Positions 1 through 7,733 of a DNA stretch of 22,302 bases are shown one piece after another. The stretch is from JAYUKV01 sp043764135 (GTDB lineage: Bacteria > Patescibacteriota > JACMRA01), in assembly GCA_043764135.1 (NCBI GenBank), contig JAYUKV010000005.1, positions 1 to 22,302 on the forward strand. The letters are read 5' to 3'. The position numbers and the translations under genes are program-made. Each line of letters opens with the position of its first letter. Positions within the stretch are counted from its first letter, which is position 1. The notes beneath the pieces were generated by a model that was given only the letters and a program-made list of their open reading frames with translations, ran no database searches and was not told the DNA's origin.

Positions 1-120
1 ACAAAATCTACAAAGATAACTAATCACTTTCAATTAAAATCAAAACTATATTTAGAAGCCTTAAAAAGATCTTTTGAAGAACTGGCTAAAATGAGGTTGG
101 AGTTTGGTTGCGAAAGGTGA
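1..120 (+). CDS. C-terminal end of an unknown protein (5' end outside window)
   Basis: The first reading frame is open from base 1 and ends at TGA 118-120, giving the last 39 residues of a protein that begins before the window. The visible tail is basic and helical in character (ends FEELAKMRLEFGCER). It is too short to assign. Its stop lies inside the next gene, which begins 14 bases earlier, so the two are probably co-transcribed and translationally coupled. Confidence 0.5.
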   Translation, partial: TKSTKITNHFQLKSKLYLEALKRSFEELAKMRLEFGCER

Positions 121-739
121 GATATTAAGCGTTTATCATTTGCCATTTACCCAAGAATCAATCGACAAAATTACAAATGAAATAGACTTTAGTATTTCAA
201 ATAAAGAATTCTCAATTCTATACAATGAATCAAAAATCCCAATGACCGAGCTAAAAAATGACGTTATTGATGCAACTCTAAACAGATATTCATCTGATCT
301 ATATTTTAGATCTTCAATCTCCAAGGTATTGGTTAAAATGGTAAAATCACTTAACAAATCTTTTATTCTTGACCTTAGAGGTGCTAATCCTGAATATGTA
401 ACTACTATAGAAGAGTTACACAGGCCAGTAATCAGACTATTATTAGTAGCTGACACAGAAATAAAAGCTCAAAGAAGACTTACAGAATACATGCATCTCA
501 AATATTCAAAAGACGAATACTACAAAACAACACAACACCAACAAGAATTACTATCCAACATTAGAGAAAAAATAATAGCTCGCGACAATCAAGATATTGA
601 ATCAATCAATAAAACAGGGATTGGCTTGATTCATCCTAAAAGTGGAATCATAGATACCACAGATATAAGCGAAGAAGAGGTAACACAACTCGCATTAAAA
701 TTTATTCAAGATGAATTAAACTCCTTTAAAATCGCTTAA
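104..739 (+). CDS. hypothetical protein, 211 aa
   Basis: I do not recognise this protein. It is a soluble, mixed-charge protein without a signal peptide or membrane segment. A hydrophobic central part (FILDLRGANPEYVTT, then PVIRLLLVADTEIKAQRR, about residues 88-125) is followed by a polar helical C-terminal half rich in Lys, Glu and Gln. The start is TTG at 104: an in-frame TGA lies just upstream at 92-94, and TGAGG at 92-96 gives a Shine-Dalgarno match with a 7-base spacer. The gene overlaps the end of the upstream gene by 17 bases, so it is probably the second gene of an operon that enters from outside the window. Codon use is AT-rich, like most of the window and unlike the next gene. Confidence 0.7.
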   Translation: MVAKGEILSVYHLPFTQESIDKITNEIDFSISNKEFSILYNESKIPMTELKNDVIDATLNRYSSDLYFRSSISKVLVKMVKSLNKSFILDLRGANPEYVTTIEELHRPVIRLLLVADTEIKAQRRLTEYMHLKYSKDEYYKTTQHQQELLSNIREKIIARDNQDIESINKTGIGLIHPKSGIIDTTDISEEEVTQLALKFIQDELNSFKIA

Positions 740-783
740 AATAAAGACTTTTTGGTTCTTGAATAATGTCATGGAAATATTAC

Positions 784-812
784 TTGACATGTACTATTTT
801 TTATGTTATTAT
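784..812 (+). promoter_or_regulatory. consensus sigma-70-type promoter
   Basis: A perfect -35 TTGACA (784-789) is separated by exactly 17 bases from a TATTAT -10 box (807-812). Transcription would start near 819. It lies inside the upstream part of the reading frame that contains the next gene, which shows that frame is not translated from its first ATG at 766. Confidence 0.8.
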
Positions 813-861
813 TAGGTTAGATACAGATGTAAACAACTCATTCAAATTCCGGAGAAAGATC

Positions 862-1407
862 GTGGCAAATTCCAACAAAAAGGCTCAAGCAAACACTCAA
901 GCACAAGCTGAGAACAAAAATGCTGTGAAACTGGAAGCTGCTTCCAAAAAGCAAGCTGCTAAGAAAGAGCTTGCAGCTAAGAACCAAGCTCGATCGATCG
1001 CTGCCGACAAAGGCACTGCTTTTGAAGGGATTCAGAAGGCTGAAAGCCGTCATGCGGTCAAGCAATTCCTCGGCTTGCTTGGTAAGGCGAAAAAGGATTC
1101 TAAGCCTTTTTCACAAGCTCAAATCCAAGTTTTTGAAGCCATGAAGCCTAATCAAGTTGCCAAGCTTCTTGATGATGTCAAGATGGTTGTTTCAGCTAAG
1201 GTGGTCGGATTTTCGACCAATGGGTCCCATGACCTGTTTGAACTTGCTGGTATGGTAACAAAAATCGATATTGCTCGTCAAGAGCACTTCGAAGCCAAGC
1301 CTGCCCCTGCCCCTGCCCCTCAGAAGGCTGTGGTCAAGTTCAACGCGCCGGTGCGGAAACAAGATCGGAAATCGATCGAACTCCCGGTTCTCAAAGTCAA
1401 AGGTTAA
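862..1407 (+). CDS. Ala/Lys-rich basic hypothetical protein, 181 aa, G+C-rich
   Basis: The frame is open from ATG 766, but the promoter at 784-812 and the Shine-Dalgarno GGAG (851-854, 7-base spacer) place the real start at GTG 862. The first ~60 residues are an Ala/Lys/Gln tract (AAKKELAAKNQ and similar), like the tails of histone-H1-like or nucleoid proteins. The middle (about 65-140) looks globular and contains QIQVFEAMKPNQVAKLLDD. A PAPAPAP linker follows, and the C-terminus is basic. No signal peptide or membrane segment is present. The gene stands alone between a consensus promoter and an intrinsic terminator, so it is likely well expressed. Base composition is about half G+C, clearly above its neighbours, suggesting either strong codon selection or recent transfer. 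No family recognised; a nucleic-acid-binding role is only inferred from composition. Confidence 0.75.
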   Translation: MANSNKKAQANTQAQAENKNAVKLEAASKKQAAKKELAAKNQARSIAADKGTAFEGIQKAESRHAVKQFLGLLGKAKKDSKPFSQAQIQVFEAMKPNQVAKLLDDVKMVVSAKVVGFSTNGSHDLFELAGMVTKIDIARQEHFEAKPAPAPAPQKAVVKFNAPVRKQDRKSIELPVLKVKG

Positions 1408-1436
1408 TTAACTAACCCTCTGAACCTTTCTCCCCT

Positions 1437-1477
1437 CCTCACAGATCCAATTTTGGTTTTGTGAGGAAATTTTTTTT
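1437..1477 (+). terminator. intrinsic terminator of the basic-protein gene
   Basis: CCTCACA (1437-1443) pairs with TGTGAGG (1460-1466), with further CCAA/TTGG pairing in the loop, and is followed shortly by eight T residues (1470-1477). It lies 30 bases past the stop of the 862-1407 gene. Confidence 0.85.
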
Positions 1478-1610
1478 GGAGAAATTATATAGTAATTCTA
1501 AACCTAACCAAAACCACACAATTATATTTATAATAACCCAAATTGTGAGTAAATTTAGAAAATAATTTTATAAAAATGAAATTAGGTATAAAATTCATTT
1601 CAACTTATAG

Positions 1611-1657
1611 CACCTATCATATTTCCCCTGAATCATCAGGGGAAATTGGGGAGAGTG
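1611..1657. repeat. short copy of a palindromic repeat (see 17842-18039)
   Basis: TTTCCCCTGA (1622-1631) pairs perfectly with TCAGGGGAAA (1636-1645) around a 4-base loop. The flanks (CACCTATCATA before, TTGGGGAGAGTG after) match the two ends of the long inverted-repeat element at 17842-18039 with few differences. This therefore looks like an internally shortened copy of the same element, not a simple terminator; no T-run follows. Confidence 0.65.
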
Positions 1658-1734
1658 AATAAAATTTATCTAGATATTGATTCTGTTATTTATCTCTTTA
1701 CCCAATGGTAAAAGATAAATAATAGGAGCGATAT

Positions 1735-1968
1735 ATGGATAAATTTGTAGATTAGTTTGTACAGTTAAAGGGTGAATAGGCTATATATAATCTAGGACAT
1801 CAATTTGTTTGTGATTTACAAGTTGTTGAAATTAGAAGTTTGTTTGAAAAAATTCTAAGATCTAATTCTAAATTAGTAGAGTATTATTCAACAAACTCAA
1901 ATGATGAATCAATTAGGGGTCTAATATTGCTGTGCCGTTACTCGTTAACGGCATTATTTTATCTATAA
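1735..1968 (+). pseudogene. small gene interrupted by two in-frame TAG codons
   Basis: An ATG at 1735 follows a good Shine-Dalgarno (AGGAG 1724-1728, 6-base spacer). It reads MDKFVD, TAG (1753-1755), FVQLKGE, TAG (1777-1779), and then 62 more sense codons that begin AIYNLGHQFVCDLQVVEIRS and look protein-like. No ATG lies just after the second stop. The frame runs through the hairpin at 1933-1953 and ends at TAA 1966-1968, so the true C-terminus may also have been lost to a frameshift. The GHxxxxDL stretch loosely recalls the start of S-adenosylmethionine decarboxylase (SpeD), but I would not name it on that. Each TAG is one C-to-T change from CAG (Gln). Decayed gene is the simplest reading; stop-codon readthrough is the alternative. 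Confidence 0.5.
1933..1953. terminator. hairpin between converging genes, probable terminator
   Basis: TGCCGTTA (1933-1940) pairs with TAACGGCA (1946-1953) around a 5-base loop, and a T-rich stretch (ttatttta) follows on the plus strand. It sits between the plus-strand gene remnant and the end of the minus-strand hsd operon, so it may serve both; no T-run follows on the minus strand. Confidence 0.6.
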
Positions 1969-2078
1969 TTTTCGATTCTACCGTTAGATTTTATAAGATA
2001 AGAAACATGTCTTTCAGTCTCTAAATCAGTATTGAAAAATAATTTGCATGGAATTCTTTCATTTATAAATATAGACAT
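1959..2078 (-). CDS. possible small ORF, 39 aa, after the hsd operon
   Basis: An ATG at 2078 opens a 39-residue frame starting MSIFINERIPCKLFFNTDLE and ending NGRIENYR at TAA 1959-1961. It lies 10 bases past the stop of the metalloprotease gene and ends just before the hairpin at 1933-1953. The composition is protein-like, but there is no clear Shine-Dalgarno and no family is recognised. It could be a chance frame or the tail of a broken gene. Confidence 0.25.
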   Translation of the reverse strand: MSIFINERIPCKLFFNTDLETERHVSYLIKSNGRIENYR

Positions 2079-2088
2079 AACAAGATTT

Positions 2089-2787
2089 CTAAATTTCCAA
2101 CAAAGCCATCCCATTCAATTCTGATTTTAACTGTTTCCAATTGGGTATAAACTTGTCCATATGAGCAACAAAATTTGCATTGTGCTTTCTTTCAATTAAA
2201 TGTATAAGCTCGTGCACAAGAACATATTCCAGGTGTTCTGGAGCTTTTTCAATCAAGTTTAGATTAAGGTTAATAGTTTTTAATTTTGGATTACACGAAC
2301 CCCATTTTGTCTTCATTGTTCTTATAACAAATTTGTTAGATTTGACTCCGATTTCTGGTTCCCATTTTTGCAATAATATAGCGATATCTTTCTTAAGCTC
2401 TGATCTTTGCCATTTTTGATAGGTTTTTGCTGCATCATATTCTAATTTAAGATGTAATTTAATAGTGTTGTGAACCACTATTACGCCGTGGCGATCTGAG
2501 TTTGTGATAACTTCCATCAGAAACCTTTGACCCCTTAAATAATGACTCTCCCTTGTCAAAAATTCTCTTGCTGACATTCTTTTTTGAAGACCAAACTTTA
2601 GTTGTTGTTTTTTTATCCAGACAATTCTCGAGCTTAGATATACTCTTAAATAATCAAGATTAGTTTTTATTGGTGCCGAAACTCTCACCTCTCCGTAGGG
2701 TGGATATACACTTAAATGGACATTTTTAATATCTTTTAAGGTCACAGCAATGTCCACTGATCCAACGGTTAAAATATTAGTATTCAT
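2089..2787 (-). CDS. M48 family / YgjP-type (DUF45) zinc metalloprotease
   Basis: A predicted soluble zinc-dependent peptidase of the YgjP/DUF45 group. The zinc site is HELIH at residues 192-196 (two His ligands and the catalytic Glu), with a nearby His in the following KHN (202). The family's TKWGSC signature is at 160-165. Length (232 aa) is normal for the family. Its ATG overlaps the 3' end of hsdR by 11 bases, so translation is probably coupled. Proteases of this family are commonly found next to hsdR in type I restriction loci; by inference it may process or limit the restriction complex, but its substrate is unknown. It is the last clearly supported gene of the minus-strand defence operon. 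Confidence 0.88.
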   Translation of the reverse strand: MNTNILTVGSVDIAVTLKDIKNVHLSVYPPYGEVRVSAPIKTNLDYLRVYLSSRIVWIKKQQLKFGLQKRMSAREFLTRESHYLRGQRFLMEVITNSDRHGVIVVHNTIKLHLKLEYDAAKTYQKWQRSELKKDIAILLQKWEPEIGVKSNKFVIRTMKTKWGSCNPKLKTINLNLNLIEKAPEHLEYVLVHELIHLIERKHNANFVAHMDKFIPNWKQLKSELNGMALLEI

Positions 2788-5700
2788 AATTTTCTGAAAT
2801 TATGTTAAACAAGCTTTCTACTTTTTCTTTATCACCCAACTGCATCAATAGAACTTGTTTAATTTCTCTTTCTTTTTGAATATTACCCCGCCAATCAGCT
2901 TTAGCTATTTGTTTAATACTTGTATCAATTGCAATGACAAGATCTAAATCACCATTTAAGTTGTTGAACAAAGCTCTTTTGCCTGCTGTATTTAATTCTT
3001 TAGGAAGATTTCCATCAACACCTTGATTAACCTTCTGTGATATAATTTCAATTTGTTTTAGGTACTCCTCGTATTCAATAGCCTTAGTTTTTCGAGCTTG
3101 GATTAGTTCATCAAGAACCGTGGACATGCGTTCAAAAAATGCTGGATCAACTTTAAATTCCTTAATTATTTTTGTACGGACATTGTTCTCTATTGTTTCG
3201 GCAATAGCTTCTGGGTTACCTCGCAAGCTCTTTGGCAGGTTTTTGATTGCCTCCATAACGCCAATATTTTGGATTATTTCCAATAGAGATATATTATCAA
3301 AAGGTGTGATTTTACGTGATTCATCAGCTTGTATATAGCTATCAATCAAATGTCTCATATCAGCCTCATAGCTCTTAATATCTAGGGTTTCACCGCTTAA
3401 CGATTTGATCTCCTCTCGCAGCTTTAGATAAAAATTAAGATCTTTGTTGATTTCAACAATCTCTTTGTCGTTGTATCCAGCAGTAGGTAAATCATCAGCA
3501 ATATTAGCAAAGGCTCTAATCAAAGAAACTGTAGACTTGTACAGTGCTGTTCGCTGGTACTCACGAGCTTGTAGCTCTCCAACAACTTCAGGATTACCAC
3601 AGAAATAATCATAATAATCTCGTTTTTCTTTTGGAGGATTTACAGCTTCACACAGTGCTTTGATTGACTCTAAAGAGTCATCTAGTCTTTCACGCCCTTT
3701 TACAAGTCTGCTTTGCATTAATATATCCGTCTTGTTGTTGGATTTGAGTTCTGGATCTATTTCTGAAGTGTAGACATTAATTGTATCTTCAACATTTTTA
3801 AACAAGTGTTTATAATCAATAATATACCCAAATTGTTTAGTCTCTCCATCCAACCTATTAACGCGACAAATAGCCTGGAACAAGCCATGATCTTGCATAC
3901 TTTTATCAATATACAGGTAAGTACAACTAGGGGCATCAAATCCAGTCAGGAGCTTGGAAACGACAATCAATAACTTCATCTTAGCTGGTTCTTTGATAAA
4001 TCTGTCTTTTGCATTATCCTCGTATGTTTCTGTCTTGCTTTTATTGGGCTTTGCATCAACTTTGACTAGTAGCTCAGTATATGTTTTGAACATGTATTCT
4101 TTTTGGGTCTCGGTATTCTCACCTACATCCTCGGTTGTACAGTCTTTGGTGGCTGGATTGTAAGATGTGATAATTGCACAATGACCTTTAAATTCCGTTT
4201 TGTTAAACAACTTAAAGTACCTACAAGCCTCATAAATACTAGACGCCACAAGTATAACGTTGCCCTGTCCATCTAACAAACGAGCTCTGGTGCCAAAATC
4301 TAGTATAATGTCTTTAACAATCTCATTCATTCTTGACCTAGAACTAAGCACATTTTGCATTGTTCCCCATTTTTTCTTAAGTTCTGATTTTTGAAAATCA
4401 TTAAGTGCTTTTGTTTTAGCTTCAAACCATTGATCTACTCGCTCAGTTGAAGAAAGTCGCTGATCAATATCTCGCCCTTCATAACATAGATCTAAGACAA
4501 CACCATCCTCAACTGCTTCTCCAAATTTGTAAGTATGGATATATGACCCAAAGACCTCATGACTGGTCTGTTTATCTTCTTTAAGTAAAGGCGTTCCAGT
4601 AAATCCTACAAAGACAGCATTTGGAAGGAGTGCTTTCATAGTCTTATGTAATTTGCCACTTTGGGTTCTATGACACTCATCAACGAAAACAAATAGCTCA
4701 CCTATGGTAGGCATTGGATTATTGGTTAATTCTTTGATGAAGTCATCCGTGCTTAAATCATCGGGCTTACCGAATTTGTGAATTAGAGTCGAAATTATTT
4801 TTGGCTCGTTAGTCATTAGTTTATTAATTAAATCGCTCCCACTTTTTGCCCTTTCCAGACTCTCACCTGCATCACTAAATACCCTCTCAATTTGTTGATC
4901 AAGTTCTGTCCTATCTGTCAAAATAATCACTCGAGCCTTAGGATTATTCTCTAGTAACCACTTTGCAATCAAGACCATCAAAACACTTTTACCCGAGCCT
5001 TGGGTATGAAACAATATCCCGCCCTCACGTGCTTGGAGTCGTTCTTGTGTCGCCTTAAAACCAAAGTATTGGTGCACTCGTGGCAACTTCTTAATTCCAC
5101 CGTCAAATAGTACGCAATCATGAATAATCTCCAAAAACCTAGCTTTGTCACACATTTTTATCAAATACTTATCTAGCTTGAGATCTGTATTGTCTTGCTC
5201 GTCTTCTTTCCAAGTTAGCCAGTATTTTTCTGGGGTTTCTATTGTTCCATATTGCAATCCTTGAGTATCATTACCCGCCATAACATACTGAACCGTCCCA
5301 AAGAAAGGCATGATATATGCGTCTTGTTGATTAGTAAGATTTTGCCTAATTCCCTCACCAATACTAACATTACTTCGCTTTAGCTCCAGCACTCCAAGAG
5401 CTATTCCATTTACATATATCACAATATCAGGACGTTTGATTTTCTCACCCTTTATTGTAACCTCCTCGGCAATTCCAAAGTGATTGGACTCTGGATTTTT
5501 CCAATCTATGAAATGCACAGTTTGGTTCTGCTGACCTGCTTCAGCCTTAATTTGTACCCCATATCGGAGTATTTTGTAGATTTTTTTGTTAAGAGTATAT
5601 AGATCATCTTGTTGATTCTTTGTAGCATTTTGGAATTCACTTATTGCTTTGTTGATCAAAACCTCACTATATCCTTTGGTTAATAGATACTTGATCAAAA

Positions 5701-5848
5701 TCTCAACTTCAACATTACTATTCCCCTCTCGCTTCTCCCAGTTACCTAGGTAATCATAGCCAATTCGGTCTTGGAATAATTTGACGACACGATTCTGGGT
5801 GGCTCTTTCTGGTTCACCGATTTGATTGAATTTGTAGGTTTGAGACAT
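2777..5848 (-). CDS. hsdR: type I restriction enzyme R (endonuclease/translocase) subunit HsdR
   Basis: The 1023-aa protein is the motor and nuclease subunit of a type I restriction-modification complex: it translocates DNA using ATP and cuts unmodified DNA. The N-terminal PD-(D/E)xK nuclease is visible as PDIVIY (Asp 141) followed by LELK (Glu 155, Lys 157). SF2 helicase motifs follow in order: Walker A GSGKS (284-288), TDRTELDQQ (311-319), DECH (390-393), GFTGTP (415-420), SKLLTGFDAP (631-640) and QAICRVNR (658-665). The C-terminal ~300 residues are helical, as usual for binding the methylase core. All catalytic motifs appear intact. It starts 49 bases after hsdS ends, with no clear Shine-Dalgarno, and overlaps the protease gene downstream. 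Confidence 0.97.
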   Translation of the reverse strand: MSQTYKFNQIGEPERATQNRVVKLFQDRIGYDYLGNWEKREGNSNVEVEILIKYLLTKGYSEVLINKAISEFQNATKNQQDDLYTLNKKIYKILRYGVQIKAEAGQQNQTVHFIDWKNPESNHFGIAEEVTIKGEKIKRPDIVIYVNGIALGVLELKRSNVSIGEGIRQNLTNQQDAYIMPFFGTVQYVMAGNDTQGLQYGTIETPEKYWLTWKEDEQDNTDLKLDKYLIKMCDKARFLEIIHDCVLFDGGIKKLPRVHQYFGFKATQERLQAREGGILFHTQGSGKSVLMVLIAKWLLENNPKARVIILTDRTELDQQIERVFSDAGESLERAKSGSDLINKLMTNEPKIISTLIHKFGKPDDLSTDDFIKELTNNPMPTIGELFVFVDECHRTQSGKLHKTMKALLPNAVFVGFTGTPLLKEDKQTSHEVFGSYIHTYKFGEAVEDGVVLDLCYEGRDIDQRLSSTERVDQWFEAKTKALNDFQKSELKKKWGTMQNVLSSRSRMNEIVKDIILDFGTRARLLDGQGNVILVASSIYEACRYFKLFNKTEFKGHCAIITSYNPATKDCTTEDVGENTETQKEYMFKTYTELLVKVDAKPNKSKTETYEDNAKDRFIKEPAKMKLLIVVSKLLTGFDAPSCTYLYIDKSMQDHGLFQAICRVNRLDGETKQFGYIIDYKHLFKNVEDTINVYTSEIDPELKSNNKTDILMQSRLVKGRERLDDSLESIKALCEAVNPPKEKRDYYDYFCGNPEVVGELQAREYQRTALYKSTVSLIRAFANIADDLPTAGYNDKEIVEINKDLNFYLKLREEIKSLSGETLDIKSYEADMRHLIDSYIQADESRKITPFDNISLLEIIQNIGVMEAIKNLPKSLRGNPEAIAETIENNVRTKIIKEFKVDPAFFERMSTVLDELIQARKTKAIEYEEYLKQIEIISQKVNQGVDGNLPKELNTAGKRALFNNLNGDLDLVIAIDTSIKQIAKADWRGNIQKEREIKQVLLMQLGDKEKVESLFNIISENYEY

Positions 5849-5897
5849 ATTTTGGTTTTAGGGTTAAATGTGTTAATAAAAAATTAATTAGAGAGAT

Positions 5898-7094
5898 TTA
5901 GACAAGTCTGATTCTACCAGTAAGAAGTTCTTGCATTGCTCCTTGCTTGATCAGGCGATACTTGGAGAGTTTGGATTCCAAAACTTGGATTTCTTCGTCC
6001 ATATCCTTGAGAATTGTGGCTATTTGGGTTTGCTCTCCATAAGTTGGTGGAAAAGGTATTTCAAAAACTTGAAAAGTTGGAAGTCTCAATGAATCAACCG
6101 TTGCTTTGACTGAATTTTCCATTGCATGTTTTCCAAAATATTCAGAAATATAGCGATAAATATATTTTCCAAAATACCTATCTTTAAATTTACTAATCAT
6201 ATAAACTCTTTGATGGAAGTCAAATTTACCATTTATATAATGAAATATCCTTCCAATGTTACCCTCTCCTGGTATTAATATAGCCTCACCGTCAAAAGAG
6301 TAGCTATTTATTTTTTCAATATTCTGCGATCTTACAAAAAATGGATACTTCCCAGATTCGCTCTTATCTTGATTGTTTCTTTTTCCTGTATAAATATCTG
6401 CAATCTCCCCCAATTTCCTAACCTCCCAATCTGCCTGTGGTTTCAACAATTTTTGCATTGCCCCTTGCTTGATAAGTTTCTTCTTGGCGATTAAGTCTTG
6501 GAGGCTGGTGATTAGATTGTCTATGTCTGTGAGAACTGCTGCAATGGCTTGTTGTTCTGGGATGGGTGGGAGTGGGATTAAGACTAATTTCAAATTACTT
6601 TTCGATACACCATAAACTTTTAACCCTGTGGCTAGTTTGTCTAATTGACTTTTTACAACTTTATTGTGGACAATATAGGCTTTATAGCCATCTGCAAAAA
6701 TACCATTCAAGTCTCTTAATAAAAATGTGTGCAATCCAGAAATTGCTTTTTTAGAACCAATATTTTTAATCTCTACCGATTTTCCAATACCCTCATAATC
6801 CTCTGAGGCATCAGCCATAATTAAATCTCCATCTTGCAACAATGTGTAGTTATTTTTTAAGTGTGCGTCAATTTTTGGTAGTGTAACTTTGTCAAAATCT
6901 AAAAAATTATGGATCTTTGTATGTATATCTCCATAATGCAAATAATCAATTTCTCCAGTATTATTTAATTCACTTCGAGAATAATTAGCCGTTGATAACG
7001 GTTTAAAAACATCAAATCCTACTACGTCCCAGTCTTCGGGGATTATTCCAATATCAGTTTGTTTGTAGCCTTGTTTGATCGTTGTTGTGGTCAT
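5898..7094 (-). CDS. hsdS: type I restriction-modification specificity subunit HsdS
   Basis: This subunit sets the DNA sequence recognised by the type I methylase and restriction complex. Two target-recognition domains are visible (about residues 20-175 and 222-345), each followed by a conserved helical region. The first has PLPPIPEQQAIAAVLTDID (175-193) ending LIKQGAMQKLL (207-217). The second has PFPPTYGEQTQIATILKDMD ending LIKQGAMQELLTGRI (381-395). This is the canonical full-length two-domain layout (398 aa), so a bipartite target is expected. The two near-identical helix ends also make a direct DNA repeat (around 6444-6476 and 5922-5954) that could allow domain exchange. The start is 11 bases after the 51-residue ORF; no clear Shine-Dalgarno. 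Confidence 0.96.
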   Translation of the reverse strand: MTTTTIKQGYKQTDIGIIPEDWDVVGFDVFKPLSTANYSRSELNNTGEIDYLHYGDIHTKIHNFLDFDKVTLPKIDAHLKNNYTLLQDGDLIMADASEDYEGIGKSVEIKNIGSKKAISGLHTFLLRDLNGIFADGYKAYIVHNKVVKSQLDKLATGLKVYGVSKSNLKLVLIPLPPIPEQQAIAAVLTDIDNLITSLQDLIAKKKLIKQGAMQKLLKPQADWEVRKLGEIADIYTGKRNNQDKSESGKYPFFVRSQNIEKINSYSFDGEAILIPGEGNIGRIFHYINGKFDFHQRVYMISKFKDRYFGKYIYRYISEYFGKHAMENSVKATVDSLRLPTFQVFEIPFPPTYGEQTQIATILKDMDEEIQVLESKLSKYRLIKQGAMQELLTGRIRLV

Positions 7095-7105
7095 AGATTA
7101 GTGGA

Positions 7106-7261
7106 TTAAGATGAGAAGGTTTGATTAATTACTTGACTATAACTAATAATAAGTGGATAATTATAGTATCTCAGATACCTAGCTGTATCAGGAGCCTCAA
7201 GAGCCGTCTTACCAAGTTGTAGGGCGGTTCCCGTTTTGTATTTATTATTTATATTGTTCAT
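7106..7261 (-). CDS. small unknown protein, 51 aa, between RNase-like gene and hsdS
   Basis: An ATG at 7261 lies inside the last codons of the upstream RNase-like gene (17-base overlap) and opens a 51-residue frame ending at TAA 7106-7108, 11 bases before hsdS. The protein begins MNNINNKYKTGTALQLGKTA, has ALEAPDTARYLRYYNYPLI in the middle and ends SQVINQTFSS. It fills what would otherwise be the only gap in this part of the operon, and its composition is protein-like. No family recognised. Its place directly behind a putative RNase would suit an inhibitor or antitoxin, or it could be the tail of a longer decayed gene; this is inference from context only. Confidence 0.5.
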   Translation of the reverse strand: MNNINNKYKTGTALQLGKTALEAPDTARYLRYYNYPLIISYSQVINQTFSS

Positions 7262-7733
7262 ATTCTTTTTTTAGTTTGTATTTGTAATGGTTAGTTTCTA
7301 TGGGGAATGCTGACAAAAGCATAATGTAATTCTTTCGCTGTGAGAGTATTACGAGATAATCATAATTATTATCAGAAATATAGTATTTGGTTTCATTATT
7401 CTTTGTTCTTGACCATATTTTGTAGTTTGACAAAGAAGTTTGGTGATCATCTATATATAACTTGGGAAATTTTATCCGCTCGGCTCGGGCAATATTGAAC
7501 TCACGAATATTATCATTATTTTGATTTTCTTTGGTTATAATATGGTGAAAAGTCCAGTCGTATTCTATGCCATCAAGCCAATTTGTAGGTCGTTTTTTGA
7601 GAACAATTTTTTGACTTCTAAATTTTGTAGTGTTTGTGACAAAGTCGCCTAAGAACAATTTTAGAATAGCATCCAAAAACTCACCTTGTGAAGAGTAATC
7701 TGACAACAAAATTAAAAGTGGATTAACAGTCAT
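7245..7733 (-). CDS. putative barnase/EndoU/colicin/RelE-fold (PBECR-like) RNase
   Basis: A 162-aa protein that I tentatively place with the phage-associated barnase-EndoU-colicin E5/D-RelE-like (BECR) RNases. The pattern is WTFHHIITKE, then REFNIARAERIKFPKLYI, then IW, a YYI strand, and DYLVILSQRKNYIMLLSAFP followed by KLKKEYEQY. In those families this series makes up the compact RNase core that acts on RNA as a toxin or effector. The frame is open 17 codons further upstream, but ATG 7733 overlaps the end of the DUF3800 gene (11-base overlap) and is the more natural, coupled start. The assignment rests on remembered motif layout, not a search. It sits between hsdM and hsdS together with DUF3800, which suggests a backup effector of the restriction locus. 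Confidence 0.5.
   Translation of the reverse strand: MTVNPLLILLSDYSSQGEFLDAILKLFLGDFVTNTTKFRSQKIVLKKRPTNWLDGIEYDWTFHHIITKENQNNDNIREFNIARAERIKFPKLYIDDHQTSLSNYKIWSRTKNNETKYYISDNNYDYLVILSQRKNYIMLLSAFPIETNHYKYKLKKEYEQYK

Larger units (their letters stand above)
1408..1734. other. gene-free stretch with terminator and a hairpin repeat
   Basis: No reading frame here looks coding. The stretch holds the terminator at 1437-1477, an AT-rich spacer, and the hairpin repeat at 1611-1657, then the Shine-Dalgarno of the next gene remnant. Confidence 0.6.

Noticed and set aside
766..861. N-terminal extension of the basic protein from ATG 766
   Set aside because: A consensus promoter (784-812) and a Shine-Dalgarno before GTG 862 lie inside it, so it is upstream non-coding DNA.
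838..1065. Minus-strand frame opposite the basic-protein gene
   Set aside because: It is the complement of a gene with full expression signals; its Leu/Ser-rich text reflects the Lys/Ala codons on the other strand.
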